Shown here piece by piece: positions 1 to 9,227 of a stretch of 52,281 nucleotides of DNA. The stretch comes from Pyrinomonadaceae bacterium (GTDB lineage Bacteria > Acidobacteriota > Blastocatellia > Pyrinomonadales > Pyrinomonadaceae). Numbering within the stretch: position 1 is the stretch's first letter; each line of letters starts with the position of its first letter. Under the pieces are notes generated by a model. The model saw only the letters and a list, made by a program, of their open reading frames with translations, was not told the DNA's origin and ran no database searches. The translations under genes and the position numbers were made by a program. The DNA lies in NCBI GenBank assembly GCA_023717565.1, contig JAMQPI010000510.1, positions 1 to 52,281 on the forward strand. The letters run 5' to 3'.

Positions 1-305
1 GGTGTCTTGTAGCCGAATACGGAAATTGTTCCCACCGGCGTCAATATTAATTGCGAGAGGGTGCTGCTTGGAGTTGGTGTCACGTTTGCAACAACCTGTT
101 TGCTTGTGGTACCGCCAAAGGTTGCCAAGAAGCTTGCAACGAAGCGGTCGAAGTCGTCCGGTGTGACGTAAACGTGTGTTGAGTCGTATTGCGGTCCAAC
201 AGCTATGTTGGGCGTCTCTTTCTTCTGACCAACGTCGACGCGAACAGTTCCAACGATCAAAAGAATCGTAAAAGCAGTCACCGATAATGCTCGTGTTAAT
301 CTCAT
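1..305 (-). CDS. Secreted protein, partial (runs off left edge); possibly glyoxalase/VOC-like
   Basis: Manual reverse-strand translation MRLTRALSVTAFTILLIVGTVRVDVGQKKETPNIAVGPQYDSTHVYVTPDDFDRFVASFLATFGG...LILTPVGTISVFGYKT; signal-peptide-like N-terminus; open to window edge. Family guess is weak. Confidence 0.55.
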   Translation of the reverse strand, partial: MRLTRALSVTAFTILLIVGTVRVDVGQKKETPNIAVGPQYDSTHVYVTPDDFDRFVASFLATFGGTTSKQVVANVTPTPSSTLSQLILTPVGTISVFGYKT

Positions 306-372
306 CGCAATCTCCTTGCTCAACCAGGCCAAAATTCAGATCGTTTCTCACTCACAGACCAGGCCGAGGCCT

Positions 373-1179
373 TCACCACAAGGCACCATCAACGAAGCGC
401 TCGTCCAGTCGGGCTCCGTCATGGTCAGTCCCACACAGTCGGTGCGTGAGCACTTGTCGTCGTTTTCGAAAAGCGCGGAGCAGCTGTGCTCCGAGTTCGG
501 CGCCTACCATCGGAGCGATCAGAAACACCCATAGTTTGCCTGTATGTGCTGAAACCACTGCGGGCCCAAATTGGCGCGCAGGATTCAAGCTGCCGCCGCT
601 TTGGGTGCCCAACAGTGCAATCCCGAGTCCGATCAGAATCCCAACCAACCATGGAACCTTTGGGGCGAGCCGCGGATTGGAAAGAAAGTAACCAACCAGG
701 AAAACAATCAGCCCCATACCGATGACTTCCGCTGCAAACAGCGGCGCGGACGACCAGACGGGCGCTGGCTGAATGACGGCAAACAGCACCGGCGGCCGAG
801 CGACGATTGGACCCCAGACTACCCGGGCCGCAAGCACGCCGAGGATCGACCCGATCAACTGCGCGGCGATGTAAGGCGCTATTCCAACTGCGGGAAACAC
901 GCCGAGGCGCCACATAGCAAGCGAGATGGCGGGATTCATGTGTCCGCCGCTGATTTTGCCGGGCCGGCTAACAATCAGCGCGGAAAGCAGCACCGCAACC
1001 AACGCACCAACTAGAAATAATTGGACATGGATCTGCGGAAACCCGCGAGAAATCGGCGAGTCGCCCACCACAAGTCTAACGATGGTCGTGACTCCGAAAA
1101 GCAAGACGCACGTAAGAATCAGCTCAAACATGCTGTTGCGAATCAGAGCGCTTAACTGCAGTTGCGATTTCATACTCAT
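373..1179 (-). CDS. MIP/aquaporin family channel
   Basis: Two NPA-type motifs (GGHMNPAIS, GGSLNPARQFGPAVVS), multiple TM segments. Confidence 0.9.
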   Translation of the reverse strand: MSMKSQLQLSALIRNSMFELILTCVLLFGVTTIVRLVVGDSPISRGFPQIHVQLFLVGALVAVLLSALIVSRPGKISGGHMNPAISLAMWRLGVFPAVGIAPYIAAQLIGSILGVLAARVVWGPIVARPPVLFAVIQPAPVWSSAPLFAAEVIGMGLIVFLVGYFLSNPRLAPKVPWLVGILIGLGIALLGTQSGGSLNPARQFGPAVVSAHTGKLWVFLIAPMVGAELGAQLLRAFRKRRQVLTHRLCGTDHDGARLDERFVDGALW

Positions 1180-1188
1180 AAGTCGATA

Positions 1189-3012
1189 TCAGAATGCGAA
1201 ACAATCGCACCCAAGGCTCCACATGCCCGCTTCACCAAAGACCCAGCGATGCTTATGGTCAGCTTCGGGCTCGATCATCGACCGGGCGGCGCGGTCCGCT
1301 GTGCTGACGCTCGAGTCCTGCCGTTCCTGATAGCCGCCGTAATGCTTTATCGGCGACCAGTCTGGACTTACCGGAAGCGGCGGCGGCGCGTGCTTCGAGA
1401 ATGCTCCCGACGCATAAACAACTTTGCCGCCGACCATGGTCAAAACCGATTCGAGTCCTTTGATCTCCTCATCAGGAATGGAAAAGTAGTCGGCCGAGAG
1501 TACGGCGAGGTCGGCTAGTTGACCCGGAGCAATCGCGCCCTTTTTGCCTTCCTCGCTAGAGAACCAGGAACTTCCGACCGTGTAGAGCCGGAGCGCTTCC
1601 ATGCGATCGAGGCGATTGTTTTCGGGGTAAAGGTTCAGACCTCCAACGGTGTTACCCGTGACAAGCCAGTAAAGGGAGACGAATGGGTTATAACTCGACA
1701 CGCGCGTGGCGTCCGTGCCGGCGCCAACGGGAACGCCTAGTTCAAGCATTCGCCTGATCGGCGGGGTTCGTTCTGCCTGCCGACGGCCGTAGCGATCTAC
1801 AAAGTACTCACCCTGAAATGCCATCCTGTCTTGAACCGCAATGCCGCCGCCGAGCGCTCTTACACGCTCGATGTTCCGGTCGGAGATCGTTTCGCAATGA
1901 TCAAAGAACCAGTGCAGACCATCAAAAGGAATCTCGCGATTGACTTCTTCGTAAACATTCAAGACCCGCGTGATTGTCTCGTCGTAAGTCGCGTGCAGAC
2001 GGAAAGGCCAGCGGTTCGCCGCAAGTTGCCGGATTACCGCTTTAAGCTCAGCTTCCATCACGGGCGCTACGTCAGGACGCACTTGAAGAAAGTCCTCGAA
2101 ATCAGCTGCCGAAAAGACAAGCATTTCGCCCGCGCCGTTCACCCGGTAGAAGTCATCCCCTGCGCCGGGCTTCGTCATCTTTGTCCAGTTTTGAAAATCG
2201 GCGAGCTCTCCTCTGGGGTGCTGGGTAAATAGGTTGGCTGCAAATCGGAGAGTAAGTTCGCCGCTGCGATGGAGCTCCTCGATTACCGCGTAGTCGTCGG
2301 GATAATTTTGAAAGCCGCCGCCTGCGTCAATGACACTCGTTAGACCAAAGCGATTTAGCTCACGCATGAAGAGGCGCGTTGAATTTGCCTGATCTGAAGG
2401 TGGCAGCTTTGGACCCTTTGCCAGAGTGGAGTAAAGAATATTCGCGTTTGGCTTGGCGATCAGCAGTCCCGTTGGGTTTCCGTTTTTATCGTGCTGGATT
2501 TCTCCCCCAGGCGGGTTAGGAGTGTTCTTTGTATATCCGACGGCGCGAAGCGCTGCCGCGTTTAGCAGAGCACTGTCATACAAGTGAAGCACAAAGACAG
2601 GCGTGTTGGGCGCGGCGGCATTGATTTCATCCAATGTTGGCAGCCGCCGCTCTGCAAACTGGAATTCTGTCCACCCACCGATCACCCGCACCCACTGTGG
2701 CGCCGGAGTCCGCGCGGCCTGCTCCTTGAGCGTGCGTAGCGCGTCGGCGAGCGAAGGTACTCCGTCCCATCGCAGTTCCATGTTGTAGCTGAGGCCGGCC
2801 CGAATCGGATGCATGTGTGAATCGTTAAGGCCCGGAATCACTGTGCGTCCATTCGCATTGAAGAGGCCGGTAAGGGGACCACGCAGCCTGAAGATCTCGC
2901 GGTCACTCCCGATCGCAGTGATCTTTCCGTCGGTAATAGCAACAGCCTCGACGAAAGACGGGACTCCGTTCGTGGCAATCCTGGCGTTGTACAATATCGT
3001 GTCAGCCGGCAT
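1189..3012 (-). CDS. Amidohydrolase family protein (amidohydrolase_3 / YtcJ-like)
   Basis: VIPGLNDSHMHP metal-binding motif, C-terminal GAIAPGQLADLAVLSADYF typical of the family. Confidence 0.88.
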   Translation of the reverse strand: MPADTILYNARIATNGVPSFVEAVAITDGKITAIGSDREIFRLRGPLTGLFNANGRTVIPGLNDSHMHPIRAGLSYNMELRWDGVPSLADALRTLKEQAARTPAPQWVRVIGGWTEFQFAERRLPTLDEINAAAPNTPVFVLHLYDSALLNAAALRAVGYTKNTPNPPGGEIQHDKNGNPTGLLIAKPNANILYSTLAKGPKLPPSDQANSTRLFMRELNRFGLTSVIDAGGGFQNYPDDYAVIEELHRSGELTLRFAANLFTQHPRGELADFQNWTKMTKPGAGDDFYRVNGAGEMLVFSAADFEDFLQVRPDVAPVMEAELKAVIRQLAANRWPFRLHATYDETITRVLNVYEEVNREIPFDGLHWFFDHCETISDRNIERVRALGGGIAVQDRMAFQGEYFVDRYGRRQAERTPPIRRMLELGVPVGAGTDATRVSSYNPFVSLYWLVTGNTVGGLNLYPENNRLDRMEALRLYTVGSSWFSSEEGKKGAIAPGQLADLAVLSADYFSIPDEEIKGLESVLTMVGGKVVYASGAFSKHAPPPLPVSPDWSPIKHYGGYQERQDSSVSTADRAARSMIEPEADHKHRWVFGEAGMWSLGCDCFAF

Positions 3013-3097
3013 AAGAATCTCCCTGATCCAACTGCTCTTGTTCGAGCTCTTTGCGACCGGAGGGCTGGCAATTCCAGCCCTCGGGCCTCCTTATTTC

Positions 3098-3802
3098 TTA
3101 GTGAGCCCCAACAAGCGACGGGATCTCGTATTCAGGAAATTTCGAAGCCGGTGCGCCATGAACCATGGTGTACGCGTATTCCACACCGATGCCATATGCT
3201 CCCATGTGCGTTTTCACGATATCCATAACGGCGTCATAGGTGTCGCGGTGAGCCCAATCACGCTGCCACTCCAGCAGAGTCGAGAGTGCCGTTACCGGTT
3301 TTGCTCCGGCCTGAATCACTCTCTTCATCGCGTTGTCGTGATTGAGTTGGCTAACGTCTCCGCAGCAATCTTCAACGACAAAGATTTCGTAGCCGTCTTG
3401 TAGCGCTTGGACGGAGGGCAGGGCGACGCAGGTCTCGGTCCAGAGACCAGCCAATACGATCTTCTTGCGCCCGGTTCGTTCGATCGCTGCGACGAAGTTT
3501 TTGTCGTCCCAGGAATTCATCGATGACCGTTCAATCGGCTCCTGGTTCGGAAACACGGCTTTGATTTGGGGCCAGATGTTCCCACTGAAGCTCTTCGTCT
3601 CCACCGTCGTGAGTACGACCGGGACGTCGAATACCTGGGTGGCCTTTGCGAGCGCCACGGTGTTATTAATGATCGTTTGCCGATCGAAGTTGCTGACTCC
3701 GAAGAGCATTTGCGGCTGATGGTCAATCAGGGCGACCACGCAGTTGTCAGGGGTGAGCAAGCCTTTCTCACTGAGTTTTACCTTGCCGTTACTTGAACTC
3801 AT
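3098..3802 (-). CDS. Isochorismatase family cysteine hydrolase (YcaC-like)
   Basis: VVALIDHQPQMLFG and LAGLWTETCVALPSVQALQDGYEIFVVEDCCGD motifs; internal start MSSSNGK preceded by AAAGGAG preferred over the longer ORF start. Confidence 0.88.
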   Translation of the reverse strand: MSSSNGKVKLSEKGLLTPDNCVVALIDHQPQMLFGVSNFDRQTIINNTVALAKATQVFDVPVVLTTVETKSFSGNIWPQIKAVFPNQEPIERSSMNSWDDKNFVAAIERTGRKKIVLAGLWTETCVALPSVQALQDGYEIFVVEDCCGDVSQLNHDNAMKRVIQAGAKPVTALSTLLEWQRDWAHRDTYDAVMDIVKTHMGAYGIGVEYAYTMVHGAPASKFPEYEIPSLVGAH

Positions 3803-4226
3803 ATCCACTCCTTTTCCAAATCTGTTTCGTTCGTTAACTCTGATTTCGATCACATGGTCCACTGATGTGCCCTTGACCGTTTCCTCATCGTTGTACCGAC
3901 GCGTTGCATCTTAGAGATCTGCAACAAAGGGCTCTTTCGAAAATTTGCTTTCGGCAATTGATTTTTGGCGTCGCAGGGGGGAACGCAGCGTTCGCTGAAG
4001 CTCTGCTGGTCGGTGGTGATAAGTGATCGCGACAAAAAGTTGGGCTGTGGTCATTTGTCACCCGGTCGAAACTCCTGGGGCGACGACTTATCGCTGCAGG
4101 CACGAGCGCACTCAACTACCGCAACACACAGAACTTCCCCGCAACAATCGAAAATACTTCGAGCAGTACGCCTATTACTCTCGGTCGGTCTAACTGCTAT
4201 GAGATACAACGGCTAAGGGAGGAAAT

Positions 4227-4361
4227 ATGGATCAGATTCTGTTTGTTGCTGTGCTGCTGCTCGCATATTTTGCAGCACACTTATTCATCAGGTGGGACAA
4301 CAAGAGAATCGAAGCTGAATGCAAGTTCATGAAACGATCTGACCATACTGATAAGGCTTAA
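4227..4361 (+). CDS. Small single-pass membrane protein (44 aa)
   Basis: ATG preceded by GGGAGGAAAT; MDQILFVAVLLLAYFAAHLFIRWDNKRIEAECKFMKRSDHTDKA*, one hydrophobic helix with a charged tail. Below the length cutoff of the ORF track. Confidence 0.5.
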   Translation: MDQILFVAVLLLAYFAAHLFIRWDNKRIEAECKFMKRSDHTDKA

Positions 4362-4480
4362 GGTTGTGGCAACTATCTATTTGGAGATTGGAGATCAAGC
4401 GACTATCAAGAACCGCGTAAGCAACGAGGATAAGAAACCGGTTAAGACCTTCATCAAACCCAACCGTGGAAAGTATTCCC

Positions 4481-5476
4481 CTACAGCTTATTTCTAAAAC
4501 CTTTCGGTGTTGTCCAGACAAGCTTGCGGAAAGTGGTCGTAAAATGACTTTGGCTCGCGAAGCCAGCCCGCAATGCGATGTCAGCGATCGGCAGGTCTGT
4601 ATCTGACAACAACTTCTTGGCCCGCCCAATTCGCTGCTCTGTCATATATGCGTTCGGACTGATTCCCATCGATTGTTTGAACGCGCGCGAGAAGTGAAAG
4701 TAGCTCATTTGGACTGCTTCAGCGACCGTGCTCAATGAGACCGTCTCCTCCTGATCGAGATTGTCGTTGATGAATTCGATCGCTTTGCGCAGTTTTCGCG
4801 GCGCCATTCCGCCACGACTTGTTTGCAAATCGTTCAAATAGCTGTATCTCCTGACAAGCTGCATCGCAAGCACCTTAGCCAGGGAATCAGCATACAGTCG
4901 TCCGATTACGTTCGAGTCTTTGAGTTCGTGGTGCAAAGACATGCCGATGTGATGTATATGCTCGTCTCCGATGCCAAACTGAGGCGCGATCGAAACCTGA
5001 CTGTAATCAACATCTATCGACTCGGCCGTCGTCCGCAGAAATTGTGGATCGAGATACAGATGCAGAGTGTGGCTTACGATATCTTCCTGCCGCCAAGCAA
5101 CAGACAAGCCGGCCGGGACAATTGTGATCGCTCCCGGTTCCAAACTCTGCTCAAAGTTCTCGTCACCGATCCGCGCCGTTACCTCGACCGAAGGTCCTAA
5201 TTGAACTACGATGCAGTGATTCTCAAGCGGAGGCATGGTCCATTCCGAGATCGTCTGTCGCATCTCAAGTGCGCGCAGATTTTGCCATCCAAGGGGTTGG
5301 CTTGAGGCCACCACAGCCTCGGGATAGATCAACGACAGATCGCTCACCACTGTGGGTGTGTTAGCCAATCTCTGCCGCCCGCCAAATTTGGCGGTCCGCT
5401 CTGTCACTGGATGCATCGCCGCCGATTGCTGGAAGTACCCGGATGGTTCTGACCGAACTGTTGCTGCGCTACTCAT
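4481..5476 (-). CDS. AraC family transcriptional regulator
   Basis: C-terminal double HTH: SLSTVAEAVQMSYFHFSRAFKQSMGISPNAYMTEQRIGRAKKLLSDTDLPIADIALRAGFASQSHFTTTFRKLVWTTPKGFR. Confidence 0.93.
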   Translation of the reverse strand: MSSAATVRSEPSGYFQQSAAMHPVTERTAKFGGRQRLANTPTVVSDLSLIYPEAVVASSQPLGWQNLRALEMRQTISEWTMPPLENHCIVVQLGPSVEVTARIGDENFEQSLEPGAITIVPAGLSVAWRQEDIVSHTLHLYLDPQFLRTTAESIDVDYSQVSIAPQFGIGDEHIHHIGMSLHHELKDSNVIGRLYADSLAKVLAMQLVRRYSYLNDLQTSRGGMAPRKLRKAIEFINDNLDQEETVSLSTVAEAVQMSYFHFSRAFKQSMGISPNAYMTEQRIGRAKKLLSDTDLPIADIALRAGFASQSHFTTTFRKLVWTTPKGFRNKL

Positions 5477-5518
5477 CTCAATCTTCCCTTCTCTCATGCT
5501 TATTTACCAACAGATGCT

Positions 5519-6694
5519 TCAGACCGTCGCCCCAACTACTTGACTTGTTGCCGAATCACCAACGAAGCCGGTATATTTCGCCGCCAATGCAGCGAGAGCG
5601 GAGTCGCTCATCGGTCCGTCATCGTAACGTTTCGAGAACTCAACTTCCCTTCCACTATCGTTCAAATCTACATAGACGGCATCGCCAGACGTCACCTGCC
5701 CAGTAGCAACGAGGTTTGATAAAGGCAGCAACAGAAGCCGATCGATCGAACGCTTCAAATGCCGCGCGCCGTATTTGTAGTCGATGCCTTCACGTAACAA
5801 CATCTCTTTCACCGCATCTGAGCACTGAAAGACAAACTTTGAATTAGCCGAGCTCAGGATTCGATCTTGTAACGCCCGCAGCTCCAACTCGAGGATCTGG
5901 CGCAGGTGTTGTTCATTAAGGGAGTGAAAGACCACCACCTTGTCGATTCTGTTCATGAACTCAGGAGAAAAGTTACGGCTGGCCGCTTGAACGGCTGTGC
6001 GTCGGATCTTCTCGTCGATGTAGTTAGCGTCTTCAGGCAAGGCATTCGGTTTTTTCCCCGCAGCGAAGCCGATGTTCCCCCTCACCAGGTCCGATATCTC
6101 ACGCGCACCCAGATTGGAGGTCATTACGATCACTGTCCGCGAAAAATCAACGCGGCGGTTATCGCCTAACGTCAACGTCGCTTTATCCAGTACGCCAAGC
6201 AAGAGCTGCCACAATGCGTCCGAGGCCTTCTCGACCTCGTCAAAGAGAATTAACGAAAGCGGAACCTCGTCCGTGTGAAACCGATTCAGGTTCTCTTGAG
6301 TAAACAATGGCAAGGTCTCGCGGTGGCCCAGGTATCCCGGCGGTGAGCCTATTAACTTGGCGATCTCGTGCGAGTGCTGAAACTCCGCGCAATCCACCTT
6401 GACAATCGATTTGGGATCGCCGAAGAGAACTTCAGCCGCAGCCTCGACTACGCGCGTTTTGCCGGATCCAGTAGGACCAAGAAACAACAACGTGCCGAGC
6501 GGACGGTTCGGTTGATTGAGCCCGGCCAGGAAAAGCTGGTAGAGACTGCTCATATCGTGGATCGCGTTTTCCTGGCCAACTATGCGGGCCGAAAGCTTCT
6601 CATCAAACTCCTGGGCCCGTGAAGATTTGAGCTGGGGATCTAAAAAGAAGGGGGTTTTCAACAAGCCTTGCTCTCTACTCATTTCCGCAAGCAT
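5519..6694 (-). CDS. Stand-alone ClpB-D2/ClpX-like AAA+ ATPase
   Basis: Walker A GPTGSGKT, pore loop GSPPGYLG, Walker B LILFDEVEKA, arginine-finger region and ClpB-type C-terminal small domain (YGARHLKRSIDRLLLLPLSNLV); start MLAEMSREQG behind AAAAGGAGAGACGTC. Confidence 0.88.
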   Translation of the reverse strand: MLAEMSREQGLLKTPFFLDPQLKSSRAQEFDEKLSARIVGQENAIHDMSSLYQLFLAGLNQPNRPLGTLLFLGPTGSGKTRVVEAAAEVLFGDPKSIVKVDCAEFQHSHEIAKLIGSPPGYLGHRETLPLFTQENLNRFHTDEVPLSLILFDEVEKASDALWQLLLGVLDKATLTLGDNRRVDFSRTVIVMTSNLGAREISDLVRGNIGFAAGKKPNALPEDANYIDEKIRRTAVQAASRNFSPEFMNRIDKVVVFHSLNEQHLRQILELELRALQDRILSSANSKFVFQCSDAVKEMLLREGIDYKYGARHLKRSIDRLLLLPLSNLVATGQVTSGDAVYVDLNDSGREVEFSKRYDDGPMSDSALAALAAKYTGFVGDSATSQVVGATV

Positions 6695-6714
6695 GACGTC
6701 TCTCCTTTTGTTAA

Positions 6715-6978
6715 TTACTTTCCGTCCCTTTGTCGTTCCATCCACTCACAAATGTACGGCGCGCAATTTTGAAGCTCGATGCCGTTGGAGACGCATTGCT
6801 CCAAAAATCTGACCGTCTCTTGATCCACTAGCGTTAGATCTCGCAAATTCAAAATGATCCGCCGACTCCCACCTTCTGAGTCGATTAGCTTTTTCAATTC
6901 GGGTAAGTTCTCTCGATCCAATCGACCGCTAATCTTGAGAACAACTTCTCCGTTCGCTTCCCTCTGGATTCTTAACAT
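6715..6978 (-). CDS. STAS-like / anti-anti-sigma-like small protein
   Basis: MLRIQREANGEVVLKISGRLDRENLPELKKLIDSEGGSRRIILNLRDLTLVDQETVRFLEQC: STAS-like pattern; AAAGGAGACCCG RBS. Confidence 0.65.
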   Translation of the reverse strand: MLRIQREANGEVVLKISGRLDRENLPELKKLIDSEGGSRRIILNLRDLTLVDQETVRFLEQCVSNGIELQNCAPYICEWMERQRDGK

Positions 6979-7294
6979 CGGGTCTCCTTTGAAGCTTCGC
7001 ACAGGAGACAGTGCAATTACTTTGCCGTTTGTAAGTCATTGCGAATCAAGCAACGCATAGTTAAAGCATTGGCGAAGTGTCGGACAATTGGCGAAACTCC
7101 GGTCAATCGCAACTGCCGCTGCCGTTTCAACCACGCGAGTTTTCCTTGCTCTACTTTCTTACCGAGAGCCATCGAGCAACTGTAAGCCGTTCGAAGCATC
7201 ACTCCCCTGTTTCATTTCCTGATTTACGGCCACGAAATCTTCCGCGCCTTTCAATCTGTGATGTGAGTTTGCTCTTATGTCACTTAGTGCGAAA

Positions 7295-7352
7295 CCCTAT
7301 ATGGGGCGACGCGCGAGGCCCTATATGCGGGGGGCGAAAAATCCCTAAATGG
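7295..7352. repeat. Three imperfect direct repeats of CCCTATATGG with exact 24-bp spacing
   Basis: CCCTATATGGGGCG at 7295, CCCTATATGCGGGG at 7319, CCCTAAATGGTG at 7343, in the intergenic region upstream of the STAS-AAA+ genes. Confidence 0.75.
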
Positions 7353-7521
7353 TGTTAGGGACTTCTAACCTCCCCTTGTGTTGGTCCCTCAGAACGAACT
7401 TCAGCTGGGTAGTCGTTATGCCCTGTCGCGGCAAAAATCTTGTTCACGCGTGATTGAGCCGTGGAGAGTTTTCGACTCGCGAGGCTCCGTTTGGGTATGA
7501 TCTGTCGCGCCGCTTAGCGAG

Positions 7522-7905
7522 TTAGAGAAAGGGGCTGCTGTTGCGAGAACGGATAGTAGTGACACGGCGGCCGAAAAGTTTGGAGTCGATCGAGTACGCT
7601 CCGGGTCCGAGAAGGCCGAGCGCGATGGCATTGGTTGTAGCGATCACCCATACCACGATGCTGGCGCAGGGGTTGATGATGATATTGCCAATGGAGAACG
7701 CGGCGGCGATCACACAGAGGAGCGGTGTTAGAAGCCCCAGGAGCAGCGACGTCGAAATCAGCAAGATGACGACTAAGATTAGCCGGTGAAAAGGGCCGTC
7801 ATAGTTCACGGCAATGATGATGAGAAAGGCAACGACGGATGTTCGCAGTAACAACAACGCCACGCCGGGCCCCCCTTGAGGAAACATGGAGAACAATCGT
7901 TGCAT
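7522..7905 (-). CDS. Small integral membrane protein (DoxX-like)
   Basis: 127 aa with about four hydrophobic segments, MQRLFSMFPQGGPGVALLLLRTSVVAFLIIIAV... Confidence 0.6.
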   Translation of the reverse strand: MQRLFSMFPQGGPGVALLLLRTSVVAFLIIIAVNYDGPFHRLILVVILLISTSLLLGLLTPLLCVIAAAFSIGNIIINPCASIVVWVIATTNAIALGLLGPGAYSIDSKLFGRRVTTIRSRNSSPFL

Positions 7906-8096
7906 AGAGTGAGTGTGGTGAGGGTTGCCGGAAAGCGGTACTCCATTTTGGGTAGTGCTTCGATCACTCTTTTGAGTGAGTTAGAGTTTCAAGCGGGCTG
8001 ATAAAATGGCCGATCGAGTGGTCGAAAGAATACGATATGGAGTTTGCAGACGTCATAGATTTGTTTTATCGTCTCAGGCTGAAACCGGGAGTTAAT

Positions 8097-9227
8097 ATGC
8101 TTGCAAAAAGGTACCCTCAAGGAAGATCGGCGGGGGTAGGACGCATGGGGCCGAAAAGGCTCGGACTGGCGCTCATCCTTATTATTTTAGGACTAGGTTT
8201 TGCAGGTCAGGCGTGCCGTTCCCAGAAAAACAGCGCGAGCCCCTCGATCGAGTTCACCCATATTCCGCCGGCGGCGCAAGGTGGAAAAGAAAGACTCGAC
8301 ACGATCTCGGGACGGGTAATGAACGCTCGTCCAAAACAGCAGATTGTTATTTATGCACACAGCGGGCAATGGTGGGTGCAGCCCGATCCGCCTGAGACTC
8401 CCTTCGTTGCCATCAAAGAGGACTCGACGTGGAGCACACAGACTCATCTTGGATTTGAGTATGCGGCGCTGTTGGTGGACCCGGACTATCATCCGCCTCC
8501 CACGATGGATGTGGCACCGACCCAGGGCGGTTCCATTGCACTCGTAACAATCGTGAAAGGAGAAGGAACGCCACAATTAGCACCAACCGGCTCGCTTAAA
8601 TTCAGTGGCTATGATTGGAGTGTTCGCATGATTGAGAGTGACAAAGGAGGCATGAACAACCTCTACGACGCTGAAAATGCATGGACCGATGCGAGCGGGG
8701 CACTCCACATGCAGATCAAGAAGAAATCGGACAAATGGTCTTGTGCAGAAATATTCTTAAATCGCAGTCTCGGATACGGCACATACTCGGTAACTGTGCG
8801 TGATACTTCGCACTTAGAACCCGCCGCGAATTTCAGCATGTTTACCTTCGATGATTCGGCTAGTGAAGAGCACTTTCGTGAGCTGGATGTAGAGGTCAGT
8901 GGTCCAAGTGACGCTGCGAATAGGAACAGTGCGCGATATGTGAAGCAACCGTTATATATGGCGGGTAACCTGTTTGCTTTTGCGGCGTTCTCAGGGACCT
9001 TGACGTATGTCATGCGCTGGGAACCTGGACGTGCAAGCTTCAAGACCTTTCGCGGAAGATCTGCGGGTGGCGGAGCGCAACTGGTTTCTGAACATGAGTT
9101 CACGTCTGCCATACCGGCTCCGGGTAAGGCAGTAATCCGACTGATCTTTTACGCCGTTGCGAGCGAAAAAAATCCTCTGCAGAAGCCAAGCGAGGTTGTG
9201 GTTGAGAAGTTTGAATACCTGCCATGA
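8097..9227 (+). CDS. Secreted GH16/concanavalin-like fold glycan-binding or hydrolase protein
   Basis: N-terminal hydrophobic signal; FSGYDWSVR...GMNNLYDAENAWTDASGALHMQIKKKSDKWSCAEIFLNRSLGYGTYSVTVRD...ANFSMFTFDDSASEEHFRELDVEVSG resembles the GH16 fold. Start at 8097 chosen over 8037 because GGGAG precedes it. Confidence 0.65.
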   Translation: MLAKRYPQGRSAGVGRMGPKRLGLALILIILGLGFAGQACRSQKNSASPSIEFTHIPPAAQGGKERLDTISGRVMNARPKQQIVIYAHSGQWWVQPDPPETPFVAIKEDSTWSTQTHLGFEYAALLVDPDYHPPPTMDVAPTQGGSIALVTIVKGEGTPQLAPTGSLKFSGYDWSVRMIESDKGGMNNLYDAENAWTDASGALHMQIKKKSDKWSCAEIFLNRSLGYGTYSVTVRDTSHLEPAANFSMFTFDDSASEEHFRELDVEVSGPSDAANRNSARYVKQPLYMAGNLFAFAAFSGTLTYVMRWEPGRASFKTFRGRSAGGGAQLVSEHEFTSAIPAPGKAVIRLIFYAVASEKNPLQKPSEVVVEKFEYLP

